This document shows, one piece after another, positions 20,624-31,085 of a stretch of 64,000 bases of DNA. Below the pieces are notes generated by a model. The model was given only the letters and a program-made list of their open reading frames with translations. It was not told the DNA's origin and made no database searches. Positions within the stretch are counted from its first letter, which is position 1; each line of letters starts with the position of its first letter. The DNA is from Ochromonas danica. Lineage: Eukaryota; Sar; Chrysophyceae; Chromulinales; Chromulinaceae. The position numbers were made by a program, and so were the translations under genes. The stretch spans positions 1 to 64,000 of the forward strand of contig VKHL01000128.1 of the NCBI GenBank assembly GCA_015146655.1, read 5' to 3'.

Positions 20624-22732
20624 ATGCATAAGAAGAAAGATACTAACAAAGCAAGATTTCTTTACATTTATGCTCTTGGTAAGATTATGAAGGAATTGTT
20701 GTTGTTTTTTGTCTTGTTTCCATGCTCAGGTGTTTGTGTGATGTGCGGAAGACAAACTTTTCAGTGGCATATTGGTAAGTGGAACATAACCACATACCAT
20801 ACATACACCCCCCATGTGATCGTGATCACTGACTTGTTAATGGATGTGATGACAGGCTTTGGAAAGTATGACGCTTTTCTCTATGGTATGGCGGTCCTGG
20901 TGTACGTTGTCGCCTTCACCATGTTGACCTTCAGCTTTGTTGAGCTGATCTCCATCGTTCCCTTCTCTGGTGGATGCTATGGCTACTCTCGTTGTGCGTT
21001 GGGTCCCGCTGTGGGTTACGTGGCTGGCATGTTCGAAACAGCGAAGTACATTCTCTATGCCACATTCAACATTCGTCGTTTGGGCGACATCTTTCATAAC
21101 ATCTATGGTTTTGAGGAGAAATATGAGATCATGATTTGGCTAGCCTTCTTGGTCGCCTTCAATCTCATGCATCACTTTCAAACAAGGATGCTGTGGTGGA
21201 CGATAGCTTTAGTGGGCTTCGCGATCTTCGTAACTCAGGTGATCTTTATCATGGGATCGACGAGTGCAGGGACGGTGACGAATCTTAGTGCTTCTCAGTG
21301 GGACAATAATCCGGCCCACTTTGTGGAGGCCCTACCATACGCTACCTACATGCTGTCAGCTCTTGATGCAGTTCGCACATGCGTGGATAATCAGGTAGAT
21401 GCCATGTGATTTGATGTGGATGCTGCTGTCACTTGTTGTCTGTACATTAGTTTGTTTTGCTGACAACAACACTATTTTCTCACTCGTTTGTTAGCAGGGA
21501 AGCGATATTGTTCCTAGAGCTTTGCTTCATATATTGGCTTGGTCGACTGTAGCTGGTGTGGCTTCCATTGTGGCTCAAGCCGCTTACGTTCATGATGACG
21601 AATCTCTCATCAATGAGCATTATGCTTATACTGTCGGGTTGAGGATGGCGTTGAACCTCAATGCTGACGACAAGTTCGTGACTCTGTTTGCTTTACCAGG
21701 TTCCTTGGGGTGTTGCTTGGGGTTTCTGTATTGTGCTTCTCGTCAGGTTAGATCGATGGCGAGCTCAGGTTTGTTGCCTCCTATCCTGGCCAAGGGAGGG
21801 GGTCAGAAAGTGAGAGACAGCAGTCAACCAGTAGCTCAAGCCAGTTCCGTTGTGCCTGGTGACGGTGCAGAAGTGAGAAGGGGCAGTAACCATGGCAGTA
21901 CTCAGAGAGGAGGTGCAGACGCACAGGACTTCTCCCATGGTAGCAAGCCTACGGTGGCGGTATTTGCCTCTTCTGTGTTGTGTTTCAGCTTGTTGCTTGT
22001 TGGCCACTTTCTCATAACCGAGTACTGGGATATTTATACCCAAATGGGCCAGCTATTGAATTCGTCTATGTATCAATTTCTGATGATATCTTATGTTGTG
22101 TTTTCTACCCGTTTTTCGAATATGGAGAGAGGAATCAAGAGTCCCTTCGGCATCCCTGGGGCCTTGCTTGCTATGGGCTTCTTTCTATTGCTATTTATTG
22201 TCTGTCTGCATGACAATCCCAAAACTAATACAGGATATGGGATTACGTTGGTTGTGTTCACAGTGTCTATCTTGATTTATTACGTTGTGGTAGTTCAGCA
22301 CCGTCAGTTCTTCTCGAAAGAAGAACAGGAGAAGTTCATGAAGGCCTATGTTGTGAATGGTGAGTATCTTTTTTCCTGCGCTTGTCGTTGTTTGTTACAT
22401 AGTTGTAGTATGATCTAAGAGCGATGGGTTGTAACGTGTTGTTTGTTATGTGGTGTGTGTGGATGTGTGTGTCTTGGATAGCAAACAAGACTCGCAAGCG
22501 AGGCAAGTCTGGCAGTAACAGCAGACAAAGCGGCAAAAGTACGAGTGTACTGGGTATTCTTGCTGGAGCTGCAATGCTTTTCCAGCCTAACGCTTCTCGA
22601 GGAGTGAGTAATCGCAGTGGCAGTCGTGGATCTTCGATGTCTGGTCAAATCAAGGCATCAACTAGTGGTAATGTCAATGTTGGTCGTAATAACACGGTAG
22701 TTCCTGCTCAGCTGACGGGAAGTATTGAATGA
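20624..22732 (+). CDS. APC-superfamily permease, copy 2
   Basis: Same five-exon structure as copy 1. Exon 1 is 20624-20678, and later exons are shifted by 2936 bp from copy 1; the predicted protein is identical over the aligned parts. Its first intron is only 51 nt (GTAAGATTATG ... CCATGCTCAG), in frame and free of stops, so unspliced RNA would still be translatable through it. The same holds for the 81-nt second intron. The spacers on both sides are the same as those flanking copies 1 and 3, implying a very recent duplication or ongoing gene conversion. Confidence 0.88.
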
Positions 22733-23559
22733 TCGTTTCTGTACGCTATTCGAATTATTTGTTTGTCAGACTGCTTTGTCAGTCGAGAGTTGCAGCGAGG
22801 AGTGTTTTGTTCCTTTGGCTATAATGTGCTGATAGTACCCCTCTTTGCATTGTATTGCTTTTCGCTGTTCTCATTCTTTCCTGTTTTTGTTGAGGTATTG
22901 CTTTTCACATTTCATTCTTTGATATTATTTTGGTATTATGCTAGCTGCAAGCTGGGTTATGAAGAAACTTTTATCATATTATATCGGTAGATTGGTTTTC
23001 AACTCTCGTTGAGTAACGCAATTATCCTTAAATCAAATTTCTTCCTACAACGACTTGGCAAAACCTTCTTTTAATGTTAGTTAGAAAGTATATTAACTAA
23101 ATTTACTGTTTACTGGTAGTTTGGTACTGTGCACCACCTGGTCAGATTACTAGTTCCATCCCTGCGATTTTGGACAGATTCGAATTTCCCATTCGGAATT
23201 CAAAAAGTCGGAGGTCTCGGCGTGTCGTTTGAAGTCCAATGGATGAGAAGAAAACTAGAAAATGGCAAAGATTAGACTATTCCTATTTATTCGCTGTAGT
23301 TTGGACTTTGGAAAGAGGAAAGTCTAAAACCAAGTGTTTAAAGTCTAAAATCCAAGACCATGGCTTTCTCTTGTTTTCTCTTGTGCTGAAAATTCCGGAA
23401 TTGCAGTTTCGCACATTGCTGCTCTGTACAGAATATTTGCAGAAGCGAAATAGGCAGTGACCCTGACCCTCTGATTCTCGTTGTCACAACAGAAATGACA
23501 CAACTAAATGTCATTATCATAAGTAATTGATTGAAGTAAAACAACGAGCAAACCAAACC
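22733..23559. other. Spacer between permease copies 2 and 3
   Basis: Same sequence as the spacer at 19797-20623 as far as I can compare. Confidence 0.6.
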
Positions 23560-25668
23560 ATGCATAAGAAGAAAGATACTAACAAAGCAAGATTTCTTTA
23601 CATTTATGCTCTTGGTAAGATTATGAAGGAATTGTTGTTGTTTTTTGTCTTGTTTCCATGCTCAGGTGTTTGTGTGATGTGCGGAAGACAAACTTTTCAG
23701 TGGCATATTGGTAAGTGGAACATAACCACATACCATACATACACCCCCCATGTGATCGTGATCACTGACTTGTTAATGGATGTGATGACAGGCTTTGGAA
23801 AGTATGACGCTTTTCTCTATGGTATGGCGGTCCTGGTGTACGTTGTCGCCTTCACCATGTTGACCTTCAGCTTTGTTGAGCTGATCTCCATCGTTCCCTT
23901 CTCTGGTGGATGCTATGGCTACTCTCGTTGTGCGTTGGGTCCCGCTGTGGGTTACGTGGCTGGCATGTTCGAAACAGCGAAGTACATTCTCTATGCCACA
24001 TTCAACATTCGTCGTTTGGGCGACATCTTTCATAACATCTATGGTTTTGAGGAGAAATATGAGATCATGATTTGGCTAGCCTTCTTGGTCGCCTTCAATC
24101 TCATGCATCACTTTCAAACAAGGATGCTGTGGTGGACGATAGCTTTAGTGGGCTTCGCGATCTTCGTAACTCAGGTGATCTTTATCATGGGATCGACGAG
24201 TGCAGGGACGGTGACGAATCTTAGTGCTTCTCAGTGGGACAATAATCCGGCCCACTTTGTGGAGGCCCTACCATACGCTACCTACATGCTGTCAGCTCTT
24301 GATGCAGTTCGCACATGCGTGGATAATCAGGTAGATGCCATGTGATTTGATGTGGATGCTGCTGTCACTTGTTGTCTGTACATTAGTTTGTTTTGCTGAC
24401 AACAACACTATTTTCTCACTCGTTTGTTAGCAGGGAAGCGATATTGTTCCTAGAGCTTTGCTTCATATATTGGCTTGGTCGACTGTAGCTGGTGTGGCTT
24501 CCATTGTGGCTCAAGCCGCTTACGTTCATGATGACGAATCTCTCATCAATGAGCATTATGCTTATACTGTCGGGTTGAGGATGGCGTTGAACCTCAATGC
24601 TGACGACAAGTTCGTGACTCTGTTTGCTTTACCAGGTTCCTTGGGGTGTTGCTTGGGGTTTCTGTATTGTGCTTCTCGTCAGGTTAGATCGATGGCGAGC
24701 TCAGGTTTGTTGCCTCCTATCCTGGCCAAGGGAGGGGGTCAGAAAGTGAGAGACAGCAGTCAACCAGTAGCTCAAGCCAGTTCCGTTGTGCCTGGTGACG
24801 GTGCAGAAGTGAGAAGGGGCAGTAACCATGGCAGTACTCAGAGAGGAGGTGCAGACGCACAGGACTTCTCCCATGGTAGCAAGCCTACGGTGGCGGTATT
24901 TGCCTCTTCTGTGTTGTGTTTCAGCTTGTTGCTTGTTGGCCACTTTCTCATAACCGAGTACTGGGATATTTATACCCAAATGGGCCAGCTATTGAATTCG
25001 TCTATGTATCAATTTCTGATGATATCTTATGTTGTGTTTTCTACCCGTTTTTCGAATATGGAGAGAGGAATCAAGAGTCCCTTCGGCATCCCTGGGGCCT
25101 TGCTTGCTATGGGCTTCTTTCTATTGCTATTTATTGTCTGTCTGCATGACAATCCCAAAACTAATACAGGATATGGGATTACGTTGGTTGTGTTCACAGT
25201 GTCTATCTTGATTTATTACGTTGTGGTAGTTCAGCACCGTCAGTTCTTCTCGAAAGAAGAACAGGAGAAGTTCATGAAGGCCTATGTTGTGAATGGTGAG
25301 TATCTTTTTTCCTGCGCTTGTCGTTGTTTGTTACATAGTTGTAGTATGATCTAAGAGCGATGGGTTGTAACGTGTTGTTTGTTATGTGGTGTGTGTGGAT
25401 GTGTGTGTCTTGGATAGCAAACAAGACTCGCAAGCGAGGCAAGTCTGGCAGTAACAGCAGACAAAGCGGCAAAAGTACGAGTGTACTGGGTATTCTTGCT
25501 GGAGCTGCAATGCTTTTCCAGCCTAACGCTTCTCGAGGAGTGAGTAATCGCAGTGGCAGTCGTGGATCTTCGATGTCTGGTCAAATCAAGGCATCAACTA
25601 GTGGTAATGTCAATGTTGGTCGTAATAACACGGTAGTTCCTGCTCAGCTGACGGGAAGTATTGAATGA
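23560..25668 (+). CDS. APC-superfamily permease, copy 3
   Basis: Matches copy 2 base for base as far as I can compare, including both 3n stop-free introns, up to the stop at 25668 and a little beyond. Its 3' flank then departs from that of copies 1 and 2. This copy therefore marks the old right-hand end of the array. The terminal residues are TGSIE, as in the others. Confidence 0.88.
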
Positions 25669-26350
25669 TCGTTTCTGTACGCTATTCGAATTATTTGTTT
25701 GTCAGACTGCTTTGCCAGTCAACGTGGAGTGTGTTGTTGCATTGACTATAATGTTCTGATAGTATCCCTCTTTGCTTTGTAATGCTGTTCTCTCCCCAAC
25801 AGTTGTTGGGTTGTTGTTTTTTATACGTCATTCTCTAATATCACCCCTCAGTTCCCTATCTCCCTGCAGTTGTTGTGATGTTGTTTTTCACATTTCATTC
25901 TTTGATATTGGTTTGGTATTATGCTAGCTGCAAGCTGGGTTATGAAGAAACTTTTATCGTATTATATCAGTAGTTTGGTTTTAAGTCTCATGAAGTTATA
26001 GTAGTAGTAGTAACGTAATCATCCTTTCAAACAAATTTCTTTTAATGTCTTGGCAAAACCTTCTTGTAGTGTTAGTTAGAAAGAGCATCAACTAGATTTA
26101 CTAGTAGCTACCACATGGTTAGGGTTAGGGTTACTGTAGGGGTATTATTAAGGTTAGGGTTAGGCTAGTGTATTCTGCAGAATAATATGAATGATGCTAT
26201 TTAAATAGTATAGTGATAGACTCCTATACTATTTGTGCTCCCTATACTATAGTAAACCATAGAGAAGGACTGTTAGACTGGGTCAAGTTAAGTTAATCAA
26301 TGATCATAGCTAACAATAGAGAGAATAGATATAATACGAGATGTACTCTT
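25669..26350. other. Diverged 3' flank of the array
   Basis: Up to about 26100 it aligns loosely with the inter-copy spacers (GCTAGCTGCAAGCTGGGTTA, and the AAACCTTCTT block), with insertions and substitutions. It then passes into telomere-like repeats and a palindromic AT-rich patch (CTATTTAAATAG, CTATACTAT) at about 26190-26255. No gene seen. Confidence 0.6.
26117..26165 (+). repeat. Interstitial telomere-like TTAGGG repeats
   Basis: Two short runs, GGTTAGGGTTAGGGTTA and AAGGTTAGGGTTAGG, are separated by a degenerate stretch (CTGTAGGGGTATTATT). TTAGGG is the telomere unit of many eukaryotes. It sits just beyond the right edge of the permease array. Confidence 0.75.
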
Positions 26351-28078
26351 TTATGGATAGTTACTATCTTCATACACATCTAACATATCATCTCCATTCT
26401 CATCATTATTCTCATTCTGTAAACGATTGAATTTTAATCGTACTAATGGTATAAAAACACCTTTACTTTGTAATGATTGTCTCTCTGTAAAGACAGCCTT
26501 TTGTAACGATTCTTCTTGTAAGACAACCTTAGCAGCAGCTTCTAATTCACTAGAATCAATATTATTGACAAACTCATTGACCATCACTCGTATAGTAGAT
26601 TCATCTGTTGGATCACTAAAAGGTTGTTGACTATCAACATGATAGACAGGTAATCCTCTTCTAACCAATTCTTCAATTAATTCTTGATTGAAAATAATTC
26701 CAATACAATGAATAAACTCTAATGGAAGTAAAGCCAACAAACGCTTGTAAATATCACTTTCTAGGACATTCATATCATTCGCCATTTTGAATAAGTAATT
26801 CTGATCTTTATAGATGAAAGGTTGTGGTCGCCAGAGATTTCTTCGCCAATATTGAATTGCTTTGATGACATCTAAAGAAGCACATCGAACTTCATCTAAT
26901 GCCATGATAAGTTCTTCTTTCCAAAAGGCTTGAATACCACTTCCAATAGGGATATTCTCTAATTGCATAGCACGTGATAGCATCGGTGTTGAAGTGGATG
27001 CATCATTATTCATCATGTTTCGTCCACTTGTCATACTAGGTTGAGTATTAATAGTGAGTCCAGCTATACCCATCCCATTACCATTACCATTACTATTCCC
27101 ATTACTAGTATATCCTACTAATTGTCGATCACGATGTAATGCAATAATTTTCGTATATTTTCGATTTAATGCCAACAGAACATCATAACATCGTTTAACT
27201 GCTTTCTCTCTTGCTTTAATAGCTAAGAGAACATGTTTTGTTGCTACTTTATGACTTTCTAAAGCATCAACATAAAGTGCTAATTCTTGACATTGTTCTA
27301 ATGATTGACTTGGAAATTTACATAAAGATCTTCGATAAAATTTTCGTTCACGTTCAGAAATTTTCAATTCTATCCATAGATTTTCTACACGTCCAATAAG
27401 TGTATCTAAGATGACATCTATGAGAGTTGGACCATCTTGTGCATTTCCTTCATGATGTGATGCTGAGGATGGTGAGGAAGTTATTGTAGCATTGGCAGTG
27501 GTAGTGGGTGTACCATGTACTAGAGTGTGAGATGAGGAGAGCTTGGGTTGTGCAGAGTGAGGTCTAGCAGGTGTATGGACACCAACCCCATTAGTATTAC
27601 CATTATCACTCTGACCCTGACCCTGACCATTACCACTCTGGCCGTTAGTAGTACCACTGCTAGCCGTGCTGATGTTTTGTTGACTTGTGAAGAACTCTTT
27701 CCAACTATGTGACTTTAATACTGTTACTGCAGGATCTGTTCGTAATGACTCTAACTTATTGAATGTAGATAATCCAACAGGAATAATTGGTGCACCTGCT
27801 GATTCTGTGATTTTCTTCATTACGACATATGCTGCTTCTACAGGTAGCTTACCTTTAGTAGATTCATTAGGTGTTGCTGCACTTTCTTGTATGATCAAGG
27901 CAAGACGATGTAACATCTTTTGATGTGTCTTATTAGCAGAGAGTAAAGGTTGAGCTGCACTAAGTTTTGCTAAACGAACACGAATAGAAGAATTTAAAGA
28001 AGAAGATGAAGCTTGACGATGTATAGAATGAACACTAGATTGACCATGATGTGAATGAGGAGTAGAAGGGGCTGACAT
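26351..28078 (-). CDS. Unrecognised 575-residue protein
   Basis: Single exon. ATG at 28078 (MSAPSTPHSHH) is chosen over an in-frame upstream TTG. There is a disordered Ser/His-rich start, then a helical region with a second low-complexity insert (Asn/Gly/Ser/Thr). The conserved-looking core includes SERERKFYRRSLCKFP, a long helix with HKVATKHVLLAIKAREKAV, and KAIQYWRRNLWRPQPFIYKD. The spacing of these Trp/Arg-rich and helical blocks looks like a real conserved family, but I cannot name it. It ends with an acidic tail. Codon use is AT-rich. The sequence upstream holds the GTTAACTTAA motif discussed in the findings. Confidence 0.7.
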   Translation of the reverse strand: MSAPSTPHSHHGQSSVHSIHRQASSSSLNSSIRVRLAKLSAAQPLLSANKTHQKMLHRLALIIQESAATPNESTKGKLPVEAAYVVMKKITESAGAPIIPVGLSTFNKLESLRTDPAVTVLKSHSWKEFFTSQQNISTASSGTTNGQSGNGQGQGQSDNGNTNGVGVHTPARPHSAQPKLSSSHTLVHGTPTTTANATITSSPSSASHHEGNAQDGPTLIDVILDTLIGRVENLWIELKISERERKFYRRSLCKFPSQSLEQCQELALYVDALESHKVATKHVLLAIKAREKAVKRCYDVLLALNRKYTKIIALHRDRQLVGYTSNGNSNGNGNGMGIAGLTINTQPSMTSGRNMMNNDASTSTPMLSRAMQLENIPIGSGIQAFWKEELIMALDEVRCASLDVIKAIQYWRRNLWRPQPFIYKDQNYLFKMANDMNVLESDIYKRLLALLPLEFIHCIGIIFNQELIEELVRRGLPVYHVDSQQPFSDPTDESTIRVMVNEFVNNIDSSELEAAAKVVLQEESLQKAVFTERQSLQSKGVFIPLVRLKFNRLQNENNDENGDDMLDVYEDSNYP

Positions 28079-28669
28079 GATGATAACTGACAATATAGTA
28101 GACTAGTCTATCTGGTGGACTTTGATTTGTTTGTTGTGGGATCGGATCGGTAGCAGAGAGAAAAAACGAAACGGTCACTGTTAACTTAATAAGAATATAA
28201 GATAACTAAATTTACAGTGCTGGAGTGGACTACATGTATACAGTAAGATCACAACAGGCTAAGAAGATACCAGCCTCAACAGCTGTCGGAACAGAATAAT
28301 GATACTAAGATTTGCTTAGCATCATAACACCAAGCACTATAAAATCTTTCGCTGCGCGAATGTGTATTCTGTTTTTTCATTTTGTCACAAAATGTCTGCA
28401 ACCGCCTTCACAGTGCAACTGCAAGAGTAACACCGTCTATTATCATCTGCGGAAGAGGTACCATGTGTGTGTGTGTGTGTTGATAAGAACGAAGGAAGTT
28501 GATAGAGGAGTAGCTTGTACGAGTATATCAAGTCGCCTACTCAGCGGAAGAAAAGTTAACTTATTCTCTCTAACATTAAGACACGAAGCACATATAGTTT
28601 TCTAACCATCTTCGAAGAAGGTCGAAGCACAGAAAGCTGCCGCAAAAATTTCAACCAGGGAGTTTCTTT
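28079..28669. other. Intergenic
   Basis: Promoter side of the 26351-28078 gene and 3' side of the SulP gene. It contains GTTAACTTAA-like motifs at about 28178 and 28556 and a short TG run near 28465. A 97-codon frame on the + strand has no recognisable product. Confidence 0.4.
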
Positions 28670-30763
28670 CTAACGATTGCGTTGCTTGATGTCAGAGATC
28701 CATTTCTCATAACAACATCCATTAGCATCCAACGTCTTGAAGAAATCATGCTCTTCGAACATATGACGCAAGCGGGAGACACCATCCACAATGACTCTCT
28801 TCTTCTTCTCTTTAAAGATGCCGATCATCCCTTCCAGAGCATCCACGCCATCGAGATCCATACTCCACACTGTGCGCAAACTGATCACTACCGTATCAAA
28901 TCCATCCAAACGAGACACAATCTTCTCCGCACGCTCCATGTGAGATGATGCATTGATGTAGGTCAACTGTCCCGCAATGCGATAGACCAAAGCATACTGC
29001 ACATCTTTGGATGGGAAGAAATAGGACTGCTCAGATGAGTTGCCATTGGGCATCAAGAGAGGGAAAAGGTGTTCCTCACGACCAGTTGCACGTCCACTTC
29101 TGCTGCTCAAAGTGCTATATTCCACATCACCATTCTTCTGACTAACTAAGGGCGTGACTTCACCATTTTCAACATCATTCTCACGTGCCACTTCAATGGC
29201 ATCATCACCAACACGTCTCTCCCATTGCATTCGATGGTATTCTTCAAACAATCTAGCCAAGTGATCTGGAAGAGCACATGAATCCAACTTTTGCACATGA
29301 ACCTCCGCAATGAATTTCTTTTCGGCCACAGTAGGAACTTCCAAGTAGATTAACATCTCTGACATTCCATGCGAAAGATTCTCAGCATAGATCAAGAGAG
29401 ACACGATGGAACCCAGAATCAAGCCAGACATAGTGTCAACGGAAATGCACAAGAAGGCTGTGAACATGGCGATGGAAAACTGAGTCTTGTCATAAACATA
29501 AAGGTGATGGAGATGGCTGACATCCACCATGCGAATAGCAACCATGGTTAGAATTGCGGCAACGGTGGCCATGGGCACAAACTTGAAGTAAGGAAGAAGA
29601 ATGTTTGAAAGCAACAACAAGACGAACGCATTTAGAATGCCAGAAATTCTGGAAGTTGCTCCAGATTGGACGTTCAAAGAGGTTCTTGCTAAAGCAGCAG
29701 TGGCAGGGATACCACCAAACATTCCTCCCACGATGTTTGCCACACCCAAACCAACCAATTCCTTGTTACGGTCATGGTGAGTTTTACCGTGCATTTCATC
29801 AGCCATGCGTGCAGATATCAAAGTCTCCAGGATACCAATGAAGCTAATAGCAGCCGCATCAGCAAACACACTGTAAGACAAGACTCCCTCAGACCAAACA
29901 GGTAAAGTAAAGAGCTTCAATGACAAGTCAATCCCAGCAAAGTGTTGGCCCAAGGTAATGAGGCGATTCAATGGATAGATATCATGCAACTGTCCCAAAA
30001 TACCGAAAATCGCCCCAACGATACAGTAAATGACAGGCCACGGAACACGGGAATAGTGCTTGAACAAGTAGCGTAAAGTGAAAACTTGGAAAAGGAAGAA
30101 CAAGAATGGCACTGGGGAGGGGACTTCTTGTACATGCTTCAGGGAGTCAATGACCTTCTCATAGAAATTGAGAGAGTGATCATGGTGAATTTCCAATCCA
30201 ATCGCAAAGTCCAATTGGCCCAAGCCAATGATGACAGCCACTCCAGCAGTCTACAAAATCAAGCATTACGTTAGAATATCACGGCGGAAGCGGATGAATC
30301 ATGCAGAAAGGACTCACAAATCCATGCACCACAGACGAAGGGATGACCATCAAGTAATTGACCAAATCAAAGAGCCAAACAAGCAACGAAAAGGCTCCAC
30401 CAAAAATGCTAAGCCATGGTAGAATCAGCGGGTTATAAGCAGAGGCAGCTGCTGCTAAAATACCACTGAGAGCACCAGTTGGACCAACGATGTTGAACTC
30501 GGACCCACCCAACACGGCACCAAACAAACCACTCCAAAAGGCTGTCACAATACCAGCCACTGGGCCAGCACCTACTCAGGAAAAAGACAGATCAAGATAA
30601 TTGATGATGACATTGAATCAATCAATCAATTAAAAAAAATAGAAGCTATACCTCCGGCAATTGATAAGGAAATTGATAGTGGAACATTTACTAATGCTAC
30701 TGTACAACCCGCACGAAAGTTATTTTTTAATTCTTCAGCATAAAAAGCCAAATGCTCCAACAT
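28670..30763 (-). CDS. SulP/SLC26 anion transporter with STAS domain
   Basis: Three exons, 30763-30652, 30571-30318 and 30250-28670, in phase for 648 residues; introns are 80 and 67 nt. The N-terminus (GCTVALVNVPLSISLSIAGG then AGPVAGIVTAFWSG) and GGSEFNIVGPTGALSGIL are SulP hallmarks around the anion site. About a dozen membrane helices follow, including ISFIGILETLISARMADE. The C-terminal STAS domain runs from VQYALVYRIAGQLTYINASS to RVIVDGVSRLRHMFEEHDF. A charged 90-residue loop separates the two. The family exchanges sulfate, bicarbonate, chloride or similar anions. The sequence looks closer to bacterial-type SulP than to animal SLC26, but the substrate cannot be read from it. Confidence 0.93.
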
Positions 30764-31085
30764 GATGACAAGACCAGATGAAGGAGATCAAAAGCAAGGT
30801 CAAGTTCAACCGATCGATCACGGAGGAGAGAGAGAAGAGAGAGCGAACCAGAAGGACGAGGGAAAGACCGACGAGCAGGGAGGAGTTTATTCGCTTGTGG
30901 CAGAATAGAACATGGAATCGAACTCAGAATGAGGACACCACCTCCTTGCACTGCTGTGAACCCAAGGCCATTCCATGGAACCCCGTGCCAATGCCACGGA
31001 ACAGCAGGCGATGCAAGACAAAACAAAACTGTGAGAGAGAAAAACTCAACACCGCTCGTTTTTTTTGCGCATCTCCGGAGTGGGG
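30764..31085. other. Divergent upstream region
   Basis: Lies between the SulP start (-) and the GC-rich orphan gene (+). Purine-rich (AGAGAGAGAAGAG) then progressively GC-richer. It contains CCATGGAA-type palindromes near 30970. No gene seen. Confidence 0.4.

Larger units (their letters stand above)
17617..25700 (+). repeat. Tandem triplication, 2936-bp unit
   Basis: Three head-to-tail units begin near 17617, 20576 and 23512. Corresponding positions in units 2 and 3 are exactly 2936 bp apart and appear identical over gene and spacer. Unit 1 is 2959 bp because its first intron is 23 bp longer, and it has a silent C/T difference in exon 2 (17817 against 20753). After about 25700 the third copy's downstream flank is recognisably related to the spacers of units 1 and 2 but clearly diverged, to about 26100. 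Each unit carries one full permease gene. Confidence 0.95.

Noticed and set aside
28312-28605. 97-codon + frame
   Set aside because: Between two genes, crosses a TG run, no recognisable product.
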